Below are positions 1 through 7,687 of a DNA stretch of 64,000 nt, piece after piece. Location: assembly GCF_020535405.1 (NCBI RefSeq), contig NZ_CP085036.1, positions 2,046,001-2,110,000 on the forward strand, written 5' to 3'. Both the position numbers and the translations under genes were made by a program. The notes below the pieces were generated by a model that saw only the letters and a list, made by a program, of their open reading frames with translations, searched no databases and was not told where the DNA came from. Position 1 is the stretch's first letter. Each line of letters opens with the position of its first letter. Source of the stretch: Antiquaquibacter oligotrophicus. Lineage in GTDB: Bacteria > Actinomycetota > Actinomycetes > Actinomycetales > Microbacteriaceae.

Positions 1-105
1 GACTGGACGCGCGAGTTCATCACGAGCGCCCACGTGCCCATGGACCCGGTGTGGAAGACGCTCGGCGACGACGACCGCGTCACCATCTGGCGCTTCTCGC
101 GCTGA
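1..105 (+). CDS. C-terminal 34 residues of an unidentified protein (truncated by window edge)
   Basis: Frame 1 is open from the first base and ends with TGA just before tRNA-Pro. The visible tail reads ...MDPVWKTLGDDDRVTIWRFSR. I do not recognise a family from so short a fragment. The frame choice is supported by high GC at third codon positions and by the stop falling before a convergent tRNA. Confidence 0.5.
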   Translation, partial: DWTREFITSAHVPMDPVWKTLGDDDRVTIWRFSR

Positions 106-126
106 GCGCGTTATTCACAATTTTTG

Positions 127-200
<74 letters not shown>

Positions 201-329
201 ATCAACCAACGATCATCGATCGCAGGCCTGTAACAGGATAGCCGATCCTGGGGCACTCCCGCGCCGCGCACCGATGCCCCTCGATGTGTCCCCCAATCGG
301 AGGACCGACAGACCCGTTCGTCTGGTTGA

Positions 330-2114
330 ATGTTGAGCGTGACCAGGGCCGCCACCACCACCCGAAATGCCCGCAACCGACCCAGATCCCGCCGCAGGGT
401 GGTCGTGTGGGTGCTCGTCGGGGTCGCGGTGCTCCTGCTGTTTGTTGTCGGCTGGGTGGGCATCCGCGGGTTCCTTGCCAAGGGTGAACTCGAGGCGGCC
501 CTGCCGATCCTTGTGGGTGTTCAGCAGGATGCCGCTGACGGAGACTTCGAGGGAGTGCAGGAGGCCGTCGCCGAGGTCGCCGAGCACACGTCCGCTGCAC
601 GATCCCTCACGAGCGACCCCGTCTGGGGTGCCGCCGCCGTGACCCCGTTCGCGGGAGCCAACCTCCACGCCTTCGGCGAGATCGCCGCCATCACCGACAC
701 CGTTGTGCAGGGCGCACTCGCGCCCGCGACAAGCGCAGGGCTCCTGGATGCCTCGTTCCTGAAGCCCGTAGACGGCCGTTTCGACTTGAGCGCCGTCGGC
801 GAACTGCAGTCGATCTTCGAGGGTGCGGACGCGGCGATGGTCGACGCATCCGCCCGCCTCGACGCGCTCGACACGTCGGGCACGATCGGGCCCATCCAGG
901 ATGCCCACACTCGGGTCACCGACTTCGTGGAGCCGCTGGTGCCCCTCATGGCCGGTGCGGACGGCCTCGTGAAGGAGCTACCGAAGCTCCTCGGGCAGGA
1001 CGGCCCCCGTCGTTACCTCGTGGTGTTCCAGAACAACGCAGAAGCCCGCTCGCTCGGCGGTCACGCCGGCTCCTGGCTCGAGGTGATCGTCGACGACGGT
1101 CGCATCAGCCTCCAGCAGCAGGTCAACGTCGACCCCCTCATCTCCTCGATGCCGATCATCGGGCTGACTGCCGAACAGGTCGCACTCTTCGAGGGTGCGG
1201 GCCTGCGCCCGTCGAACACCACGATCGTGCCCGACCTGCAGCTCTCCGCCGAGACGGCCGCCGCCTACTGGAACAACGCGTTCGGCACGACTCCGGATGC
1301 CGTGTTCTTCCAGGACCCGGTAGCCCTCGGCTTTTTCCTCCAATCCACACCGCCCGTCACCCTCCCCGACGGCACGGTCGTGGACGGAACGAACGCCGCC
1401 GCGTTCCTCCTCAACGAGGTCTACCTGAACTACGGCACCAACGAGGAGCAGGACGCCGTCTTCGGGTACATCGTGCAGCAGCTCTTCGCCTCCGTCACCG
1501 GTGGATCGTTCGATCCGGCATCCTTCCTGGCCGCCGCCATCAACGCGGGGGAGCAGCACCGCCTGCTCGCGTGGTTCTTCGACGACTCCGAGCGCGAAGC
1601 ACTCGCTGGCCTTCCGCTCGACCTGCCACCCCTCGCCTACGACGAGGAGACCGCCGAGTTCGGCCTGTACTTCACCGAGAACTACGGGTCGAAGATGCTC
1701 TACTACCTCGACGCCACAGTGGAACTCTCCCAGCAGGTGTGCGGCGACAGCAGCAGGTACCGCGTGCGGACCACCTTCACCAACCTCATGACACCCGACT
1801 TCGGGCCACTGCTTCCCTGGTATGTCGGAGCCCTACAGGACGGCAAGCTGCGCCTGCGCGCCACCCTGTACGCGCCGCCCGGGTCGACCTTCGCGAGCGC
1901 GAGCGGGTGGGATGCCGACTTCACCCCGGTCACGGCGACCGACGGCGAACACCCCGCCATGGTGCAGAGGCTCACCCTCGGCCCCGGCCAGTCGACCACC
2001 ACCGAGTACATCATCGACGGCGACGACGTGGATCTCGCACGAGACCTCGAGGCCTACGTCACACCCCTGGCGCGGTACACCCCCGTCGAGGTTGTGGAGT
2101 GGCCCTGCGGGTAG
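330..2114 (+). CDS. DUF4012 domain-containing membrane-anchored protein
   Basis: 594 residues. A basic N-terminus (residues 1-23) is followed by one transmembrane helix (about 24-44), so the bulk is expected outside the cell. The extracellular part carries the DUF4012 signature NNAEARSLGGHAGSW at about 235-249. Family members are found in actinobacterial and Chloroflexi envelopes and often sit near polysaccharide genes, but no enzymatic activity is established. The ATG start has no strong Shine-Dalgarno sequence. The gene is convergent with the metallophosphoesterase gene and is separated from it by a tandem repeat. Confidence 0.85.
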   Translation: MLSVTRAATTTRNARNRPRSRRRVVVWVLVGVAVLLLFVVGWVGIRGFLAKGELEAALPILVGVQQDAADGDFEGVQEAVAEVAEHTSAARSLTSDPVWGAAAVTPFAGANLHAFGEIAAITDTVVQGALAPATSAGLLDASFLKPVDGRFDLSAVGELQSIFEGADAAMVDASARLDALDTSGTIGPIQDAHTRVTDFVEPLVPLMAGADGLVKELPKLLGQDGPRRYLVVFQNNAEARSLGGHAGSWLEVIVDDGRISLQQQVNVDPLISSMPIIGLTAEQVALFEGAGLRPSNTTIVPDLQLSAETAAAYWNNAFGTTPDAVFFQDPVALGFFLQSTPPVTLPDGTVVDGTNAAAFLLNEVYLNYGTNEEQDAVFGYIVQQLFASVTGGSFDPASFLAAAINAGEQHRLLAWFFDDSEREALAGLPLDLPPLAYDEETAEFGLYFTENYGSKMLYYLDATVELSQQVCGDSSRYRVRTTFTNLMTPDFGPLLPWYVGALQDGKLRLRATLYAPPGSTFASASGWDADFTPVTATDGEHPAMVQRLTLGPGQSTTTEYIIDGDDVDLARDLEAYVTPLARYTPVEVVEWPCG

Positions 2115-2130
2115 TTAGAGAGCTTCGTCT

Positions 2131-2190
2131 CCGGCGCTGTGTTATTAGAACTCGCCGTCACCGGCGCTGTGTTATTAGAACTCGCCGTCA
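2131..2190. repeat. Perfect 30-bp tandem duplication at the 3' end of the metallophosphoesterase gene
   Basis: Two identical adjacent 30-bp units, 2131-2160 and 2161-2190, followed by the first six bases (CCGGCG) of a third. The right unit contains the stop codon and last codons of the minus-strand gene; the left unit is a downstream copy of the same end. Each unit includes a CGCCG-TCAC-CGGCG stem-loop. Confidence 0.95.
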
Positions 2191-3140
2191 CCGGCGACGA
2201 GCGTCACCACAACCGCCTCGGGCGGGCACGCGAAACGGAACGGTGCGTAGATCGACGTACCGATGCCCGCGCTCACGTTGAGATAGGCAGCGTGGCGCGC
2301 GTGCCGCCACAGGGTGAGGCCCTGAGCCTGCTCGCGGGGGATATCGCAGTTCGTAACCAACGCCGGTCGCCCGGGAATGCGCACCTGGCCACCATGCGTG
2401 TGGCCCGCGAAGATCACCTCGGCTCCGTGCGTGACAAACGAGTCGAGCACCCGCCGGTAGGGGGCGTGGGTCACACCGATCCGCACGGGCTCGGGGCCCG
2501 GGTCATCCTGCCACCCGACGTTCTCGTGCATCTCCTCGATGGCACCCGGCAGCAGGTCGAGCCGATCCCACGAGCGGTGCGCATCGTTGACGCCGAAAAA
2601 CTCGAGACGCGAACCACGCAGTTCTAGCGCGCGCGCTGCGTTGTTGAGGTCGAGCCAGCCGAGGTCCTCTTCGAAGTAGCGCTCCATGGCATCCACGTCG
2701 AGGCCGACAGCCTTATCCGGCCTGGCGCTGGGGGAGAGGAAGTACCCGAGCGGGTTTTTGCGCTGCGGACCGTAGTAGTCGTTTGACCCGTTGACAAAAA
2801 CACCGGGGATGCCCGCAAACGCGTCGAGCGCGGCGCGAACCCCCGCAAGCCCCTCCGGGTGCCCCATGTTGTCGCCCGTATTGACGATGAGGTCTGGCTC
2901 GACGATGGCGCGAAGGGATGCCACCCACTCCTGTTTGTTCGTCTGCCACGGTGCCATGTGCAGGTCGGCGAGGTGCAGCACCGTGATGGGGCGTGCACCC
3001 GGCGCGAGGACCGGCAACGTTTCGTGGCGCACCGTGAAGCGGTTGCGCTCGACGGCGACACCCCACACGAAGGCCGCTGCCCCCGCCGCGGCCGCGACCC
3101 CGAGGGCCGCGCCCGCGACGCGGACGGGACTCGCCGTCAT
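2175..3140 (-). CDS. Membrane-anchored calcineurin-like metallophosphoesterase
   Basis: 321 residues with an N-terminal hydrophobic segment (about 8-28), probably an anchor or uncleaved signal. Dimetal phosphoesterase motifs appear in order: DLH 59-61, GDN 89-91, GSND 118-121 (in place of the usual GNHD), THAP 224-227 and GHTHGGQ 246-252. This fits the YkuE-like/Rv3683-like branch. The start codon overlaps the stop codon of the PBP gene by one base (TGATG), which indicates translational coupling; the same pairing occurs in mycobacteria (ponA2-Rv3683). Likely substrate is a phosphodiester or lipid phosphate at the membrane; the exact substrate is unknown. Confidence 0.9.
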   Translation of the reverse strand: MTASPVRVAGAALGVAAAAGAAAFVWGVAVERNRFTVRHETLPVLAPGARPITVLHLADLHMAPWQTNKQEWVASLRAIVEPDLIVNTGDNMGHPEGLAGVRAALDAFAGIPGVFVNGSNDYYGPQRKNPLGYFLSPSARPDKAVGLDVDAMERYFEEDLGWLDLNNAARALELRGSRLEFFGVNDAHRSWDRLDLLPGAIEEMHENVGWQDDPGPEPVRIGVTHAPYRRVLDSFVTHGAEVIFAGHTHGGQVRIPGRPALVTNCDIPREQAQGLTLWRHARHAAYLNVSAGIGTSIYAPFRFACPPEAVVVTLVAGDGEF

Positions 3141-5689
3141 CAGCAGCTGAGCTTCGTCACGGTGAGCGTGATCGGATCACCCGGGCGGATGACCGTGCCA
3201 GCAGGCGGGTTCGACGACGAGACACGATCGACACGCGGGTCGTTCGGCTGGGTCGAACTCGGCAGGCGCTGGCAGCGCTCGTTGATGTTCGTGAAGCCCG
3301 CACCCTGCAGGATGCTCCGGGCACCCTCGACCGTTTCGCCGGCCACGTCGGGCACACCCTTGAGCGCACCGTTACTCGTGTACACGGTCACCACGATGCC
3401 CACGGCGGACGTCGCACCGGGAGGCGGATCGGTCGTCGCGACCTTGCCGGCCTCCACGTCGCTGTCGACGACACCGCCGTCCTTGTAGCCGAATCCGAGT
3501 CCCTCGAGGAGCGCCTTGGCGGCGTCGGGGGTCTGGCCACGAACATCCGGAACCGCGAGGCTCGAACCCTTCATGAACCGGTCGGGGATGGCCGGGAACT
3601 CACCGCCGCCGTACTTGGAGTCGATGACGGCCATGGTCGCGGCCATCACGGGGTGACGCAGCTGGTTACCGGCGTAGCCCATCCACTCGTAGTTGTAGAG
3701 CGGGTCCTGTCCGACGATGTTTCCGACCCACACCGCCGTCGCGACACGTGTGGTCGAGGTCACGATCCACGTGTGCTCCGCGCTGTTGGTGGTACCCGTC
3801 TTACCGATGATCGGGATGCCGTCACCAGGGTTCGACGCCGAACCGGTGCCGCCCGTCATCACCGCACGCAGAGCTCCGGCCGCGGCAGCCGCGACCTCGG
3901 GGTCGAGCGCCTGGCGGCACTCCTGCGCCTGGCCGGGCAGCTCGGCGCCGTCGGGACCGATCGCGCGGTCGACAACGATGGGCTTGCAGTACTTACCGCC
4001 GGAGGCCACGGTCGCGTAGGCGCCCGCCATGCCGAGGGGTGTGATCTCGTTCGTACCGAGCACGGCGGAGGGCTGGGTGGTCAGCGGGTCACCGTCGGCG
4101 CGCTCGACGCCGACATTTTTGGCCATCTCGGCGATCTTGCACTGGTCGAGCTGCATCGCCATCGTGAGGAACGCACCGTTGATCGAGCCGGAGGTCGCCG
4201 AGATGATGTCCACAGCACCCGGCGACTGACCGCCGTCGTTGCGGAACTGGTAGGGGCCACCGTACGGCCCGTTGCAGCTGTCCTGGAACTTGGCCATGTT
4301 CTCGGTGCGCGCGTCACCGCTCACCCGCTCGTATAGGCCCTTGCCAGCATCCAGCCAGGCGAGAAGGGTGAAGAGTTTGTACGTCGAACCACCGGGGAAG
4401 CCCGACGAGGCTCCGTACTCCAGATTTGCGTTGAAGTTGACCGCCGTTGTGGCGGAGCCCCCGCCCTCGAGTGTGTTGTTGTACTCCTTGTTCTCGGTCA
4501 TGGTCAGTACACGACCCGTGCCCACCTCGACCGAGGTGCTCGCGCCACCGAGGTTCATGGCGGTTTCGTTGTAGTTCACGTAATCCCACATGCGCATCTG
4601 TGCATTTACCTGCACGTCCATGTCGAGAGTTGTGTAGAGCTGGTAGCCGCCGCGATCCCAGTTTGCCTGGCGCTCGGCCTCGTCGGCCCCGAGGAACTCG
4701 AAGTTCTTGACGTTTTTGACGACGTAGTCGCAGAACCATTTGGCGTGACGGTCGGCGCCCATACATCCATTGCTTGGCGTGGACGGCTTCACGAAGTTCT
4801 CGTCGTAGAGGGTGTCGTAGGCCTCCTGGTACTGCTCCTGCGTAACCATGCCGAGGCGCTCCATCGACTGGAGGATGACATCGCGTCGAGCCTCGTTGGC
4901 CGGGTAGTTGTCTGGAGTGCTCAGGTCGCGAGTCTCCGGGTACTGCACGATCGCGATGAGTGCTGCGGCCTCGGCGAGGGTCAGATCCTTCGCGTCTTTG
5001 CTGAAGTAACGCTGCGACGCGGCCTGGATGCCGTAGGTGTTGTCCCCGAAGAACGCGATGTTGAGGTACGCGGTGAGAATCTCCTTCTTCGTGTACTTCT
5101 TCTCGAGGCCGATCGCGAGCTTCATCTCCTTCAGCTTGCGGTCGTACTCGGTCGCGGTCGCCTCCTCATAGGCGGCCTCACGCTCCTCCTCGGTGGGAAG
5201 CTCGAGGGCCTCCTGCACGAAGATCTGCTTTACCAGCTGCATTGACAGGGTGGAAGAGCCACCCTCGATGCCGCCGGCCACAAAGTTGTCGAGAGCCGTA
5301 CGGATGACCGACTGAACGTCGACACCGCCGTGCGTGTAAAAACGCTCATCCTCACCGGCGACCGCCGCGTCGAGGGCGAACTGCGAGATCTCCTCGAACG
5401 GCACCTCCTCGCGGTTCTGCTTGTAGATGCGCGCGATCTCCTGGTAGCCGCCAACATTGCCCTCGCCCGAGTACTGGGCGTAGATGGTGTTGCGTTCCGG
5501 CTGCTGGCCGATCTCGATGTATTCGGGGAGACTGTCGAAAATGCCGATGGTGCTCGAGGCGGTAACCCCCGTGATAGCCACGGCCGGGGTCACCATAACG
5601 GTCACGAGAAGGCCAGCAAGAGCGCTGAAGCCAACGAGACCCGCTGCGCCGGAGAGCACGCCCGAGCGCGGTGATTTTTGGGCAGACAT
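3140..5689 (-). CDS. Bifunctional class A penicillin-binding protein with two PASTA domains
   Basis: 849 residues from the ATG at 5689; a longer frame to 5845 would overlap the divergent DUF4177 gene and adds no conserved sequence. Order: cytoplasmic tail, transmembrane helix about 15-40, GT51 glycosyltransferase (EDERFYTHGG at 113, GSSTLSMQL at 144, RKLKEMKLA at 184), transpeptidase (STYK with catalytic Ser at about 435, SIN at about 502, KTGTT at about 630), then PASTA repeats at about 713-771 and 778-847. It polymerises and cross-links peptidoglycan; PASTA modules bind muropeptide or cell wall. Position next to the phosphoesterase parallels mycobacterial PonA2. Confidence 0.95.
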   Translation of the reverse strand: MSAQKSPRSGVLSGAAGLVGFSALAGLLVTVMVTPAVAITGVTASSTIGIFDSLPEYIEIGQQPERNTIYAQYSGEGNVGGYQEIARIYKQNREEVPFEEISQFALDAAVAGEDERFYTHGGVDVQSVIRTALDNFVAGGIEGGSSTLSMQLVKQIFVQEALELPTEEEREAAYEEATATEYDRKLKEMKLAIGLEKKYTKKEILTAYLNIAFFGDNTYGIQAASQRYFSKDAKDLTLAEAAALIAIVQYPETRDLSTPDNYPANEARRDVILQSMERLGMVTQEQYQEAYDTLYDENFVKPSTPSNGCMGADRHAKWFCDYVVKNVKNFEFLGADEAERQANWDRGGYQLYTTLDMDVQVNAQMRMWDYVNYNETAMNLGGASTSVEVGTGRVLTMTENKEYNNTLEGGGSATTAVNFNANLEYGASSGFPGGSTYKLFTLLAWLDAGKGLYERVSGDARTENMAKFQDSCNGPYGGPYQFRNDGGQSPGAVDIISATSGSINGAFLTMAMQLDQCKIAEMAKNVGVERADGDPLTTQPSAVLGTNEITPLGMAGAYATVASGGKYCKPIVVDRAIGPDGAELPGQAQECRQALDPEVAAAAAGALRAVMTGGTGSASNPGDGIPIIGKTGTTNSAEHTWIVTSTTRVATAVWVGNIVGQDPLYNYEWMGYAGNQLRHPVMAATMAVIDSKYGGGEFPAIPDRFMKGSSLAVPDVRGQTPDAAKALLEGLGFGYKDGGVVDSDVEAGKVATTDPPPGATSAVGIVVTVYTSNGALKGVPDVAGETVEGARSILQGAGFTNINERCQRLPSSTQPNDPRVDRVSSSNPPAGTVIRPGDPITLTVTKLSC

Positions 5690-5741
5690 AGAATCAAGGG
5701 TACGGCACGAGCCCTGCCATCTAGCTGAACGGAAGCCCCCA

Positions 5742-5909
5742 ATGACCACCTGGGAGTACGTCACCACCCCCCTGCTGATCCACAACACGACCGCGATCCT
5801 CAACAACTGGGGTTCCCAGGGGTGGGAACTCGTGCAGATCGTCACCGGACCAGAAGGTGGCCTCGTCGCCTACCTCAAACGACCCGTCATCACTGGGGAG
5901 AACGCCTGA
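5742..5909 (+). CDS. Small DUF4177-like protein
   Basis: 55 residues beginning MTTWEYVTTPLL and containing NNWGSQGWELVQI, the GWELV core typical of DUF4177 proteins. Function unknown. It starts 52 bp from the divergent PBP start and its TGA overlaps the ATG of the RidA gene (TGATG), so the two are probably co-translated. Synteny with PBP and RidA is conserved in actinobacteria. Confidence 0.75.
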   Translation: MTTWEYVTTPLLIHNTTAILNNWGSQGWELVQIVTGPEGGLVAYLKRPVITGENA

Positions 5910-6370
5910 TGTCGCAACTGGATTCCCGCCTCGCCGAACTCGGACTCACCGTGCCCGCGACCTCCAAACCGGTCGCCGCCTACCTGCCCGCCGTCACCAG
6001 CGGAAACCTCGTCTACACTTCAGGCCAACTTCCTATGATCGACGGGGTCCTTCCCGCCACCGGCAAGGTGGGGTCCACCGTCAACGCGGACGACGCGGCG
6101 CACTACGCGCGGCAGTGCGTACTGAACGGCCTCGCCGCGGCGCGGAGCGCCATTGGGTCGCTGGACCGCATCACCCGCGTCGTGAAAGTTGTCGGGTTCG
6201 TGGCATCCGACCCGTCCTTCACCGGGCAGCCGGGGGTCATCAACGGTGCATCCGAGCTCCTGCAGGACATCTTCGGTGAGGCAGGCCAGCACGCCCGCAG
6301 CGCTGTGGGTGTCGCGGTGCTCCCGCTCGATGCCCCCGTAGAGATCGAGTTCGTCTTCGAGTTCGCGTAG
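5909..6370 (+). CDS. RidA family protein (YjgF/YER057c/UK114)
   Basis: 153 residues, the usual length for the longer RidA subgroup. Visible family features are the SGNLVYTSGQLP strand near residue 30, the AARSAIGSLDRITRVVKVVG helix-strand in the middle and the C-terminal LDAPVEIEFVFEF. RidA proteins hydrolyse reactive enamine/imine intermediates released by PLP enzymes; this subgroup is less well characterised. Translationally coupled to the preceding DUF4177-like gene. Confidence 0.88.
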   Translation: MSQLDSRLAELGLTVPATSKPVAAYLPAVTSGNLVYTSGQLPMIDGVLPATGKVGSTVNADDAAHYARQCVLNGLAAARSAIGSLDRITRVVKVVGFVASDPSFTGQPGVINGASELLQDIFGEAGQHARSAVGVAVLPLDAPVEIEFVFEFA

Positions 6371-6396
6371 GCCGCGACCCGCGGCCCTACCCGCGT

Positions 6397-6411
6397 CCCC
6401 CCCCCCCCCCC
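6397..6411. repeat. Run of 15 cytosines
   Basis: Homopolymer C tract between the RidA stop and the left inverted repeat arm. A G-rich tract lies at the mirrored position outside the right arm. Homopolymers of this length are prone to slippage and to sequencing error. Confidence 0.9.
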
Positions 6412-6422
6412 AGAGAGGGTTT

Positions 6423-6514
6423 TTTCACTCTTTTCCGGAGGGTTCGGCCCTGAGAGCGCTCCTTCCTGTAACTGGTGTGATTTGGACCTGGATGCTCCGG
6501 AGAAGTGCTCGATG
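6423..6514 (+). repeat. Left arm of a 92-bp imperfect inverted repeat
   Basis: Matches the reverse complement of 7543-7634 at 79 of 92 positions by my count with no gaps. The arm itself begins with TTTTCCGGAGGG and ends near GCTCCGGAGAA, so each arm also has short terminal inverted repeats, as in miniature elements. A GTAACTGGTGTGA block is identical in both arms. Confidence 0.93.
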
Positions 6515-6561
6515 ACGATTGCATCGCACGGCGTGATGCTGGCCGATGAAGCGGGCGCCGC

Positions 6562-7488
6562 TCAGGTCACGCGACGCTTGTGGTCGCCACGCGCGAGGTG
6601 CTCCAGCAGCGGCCTCTGCCACTCGTGTGGCGCGAACATGACCATCCGATAGCGGGCACGCAGCGTGATGTATCCGCGCGCCGCCGCGCGGGTGTTGCGC
6701 ACGGCATCCCGCTCGGCATCACGCGCACTGTCGTGGAACTGTCCGCCATCCGTCTCGAAAACCAGCGATCGACCGATGAGGAAGTCCACTTCGCCGATGC
6801 CGGGAATCCGCTTATGAAAGATGAACGGGATGCCGCGGTCGATCAACCAGATTCGCACCATCGACTCGAGGCCGGAATCGGAACGCCCATCGATGAAGCG
6901 CTCCCATTCCGCGATTTCGCGAGGCATGGATCGGAAGAGCTCGCGAACATCACGATCGGAGAGCACGCCCTGGCGGATCGCCGAGTCGGCGCACGCGACA
7001 GCGAGTTGCCTGGACTCGGTTCGTAAAACCTGCGCCAGCGCTTCACGAGGCGTGACCGCGAGCAGGGAATCGCTGACCTCGGCGGCCACGTGCCAGTGAT
7101 GAAGAACCTCGGGGCGAGTGCCGAAAATCACGCGCGCTGGTTTGGCGACATTGCCGTGGCTGCGCCAGCTGATATGGATGCGATCGTCGAGCCCCACCCA
7201 GAGCCCATAGAGCCGAGCCGCGCTCAGTGAACCCAGCACGCCGCCGTGCTGGATCGCGAGTTTGAGGGTGGAGTCGAGGTCGTTCAGTGCGTAGCGCGAC
7301 CGCCGAATGCGCTGAATGATGCCCGCTCGGACGGCGCGGGTAAGCCCGTAGCCGCTGAATCCCCTGGCCACCAATTGCGGCCGAGTCGCCACACCTCCAA
7401 CTCCGGCGAGCACGGCGGTGATGTCGCGAGAGCCCACCCGGGTGAGGATGCCCGTGCCCGGGCATCCGTCGACGCCGGGTGGCGGCAT
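6562..7488 (-). CDS. AbiEi-antitoxin-like winged helix plus DUF559/Vsr-like nuclease-fold protein
   Basis: About 308 residues from the ATG at 7488; the open frame continues to 7614 through the right inverted repeat, and an ATG at 7545 or a GTG just upstream of GSRDITAVLAGVGG are alternative starts. The N-terminal part (LAGVGGVATRPQLVARGFS...) matches the winged-helix region of type IV antitoxins of the AbiEi family. The C-terminal part resembles DUF559/very-short-patch-repair endonucleases: GLESMVRIWLIDRG, then GEVDFLIG with an acidic residue, VFETDGGQFH, and a final LRARYRMV strand. Such fused proteins are common and multicopy in Microbacteriaceae; their role is unproven. It is flanked on both sides by 92-bp inverted repeats. 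Confidence 0.75.
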   Translation of the reverse strand: MPPPGVDGCPGTGILTRVGSRDITAVLAGVGGVATRPQLVARGFSGYGLTRAVRAGIIQRIRRSRYALNDLDSTLKLAIQHGGVLGSLSAARLYGLWVGLDDRIHISWRSHGNVAKPARVIFGTRPEVLHHWHVAAEVSDSLLAVTPREALAQVLRTESRQLAVACADSAIRQGVLSDRDVRELFRSMPREIAEWERFIDGRSDSGLESMVRIWLIDRGIPFIFHKRIPGIGEVDFLIGRSLVFETDGGQFHDSARDAERDAVRNTRAAARGYITLRARYRMVMFAPHEWQRPLLEHLARGDHKRRVT

Positions 7489-7542
7489 CCGTGCATTGCC
7501 TGCAGAAAGCAGGTTCTGTCGAGGAGTCGACCCGCCCCGCAC

Positions 7543-7634
7543 CATCGAGCACTTTTCCGGAGCATCCGGGGTGAAGTCACACCAGTTACCGAATGGAGCG
7601 CTCTCAAGGCCCAACCCTCCGGAAATCAGTGAAA
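7543..7634 (-). repeat. Right arm of the 92-bp imperfect inverted repeat
   Basis: Reverse-complement partner of 6423-6514. Within it TTTCCGGAG and CTCCGGAAA form a perfect 9-bp inverted pair about 60 bp apart. Outside the arm lies a G-rich stretch (about 7640-7686) mirroring the C tract outside the left arm. Confidence 0.93.
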
Positions 7635-7687
7635 TGACTGCTGGGGGAGAAGGGAGAGGGGGAGGGAAGGGGGGCGGCGGAGGGGGG

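Noticed and set aside
5690-5845. N-terminal extension of the PBP
   Set aside because: Would overlap the divergent DUF4177-like gene and its ribosome site; the conserved protein begins at the ATG at 5689.
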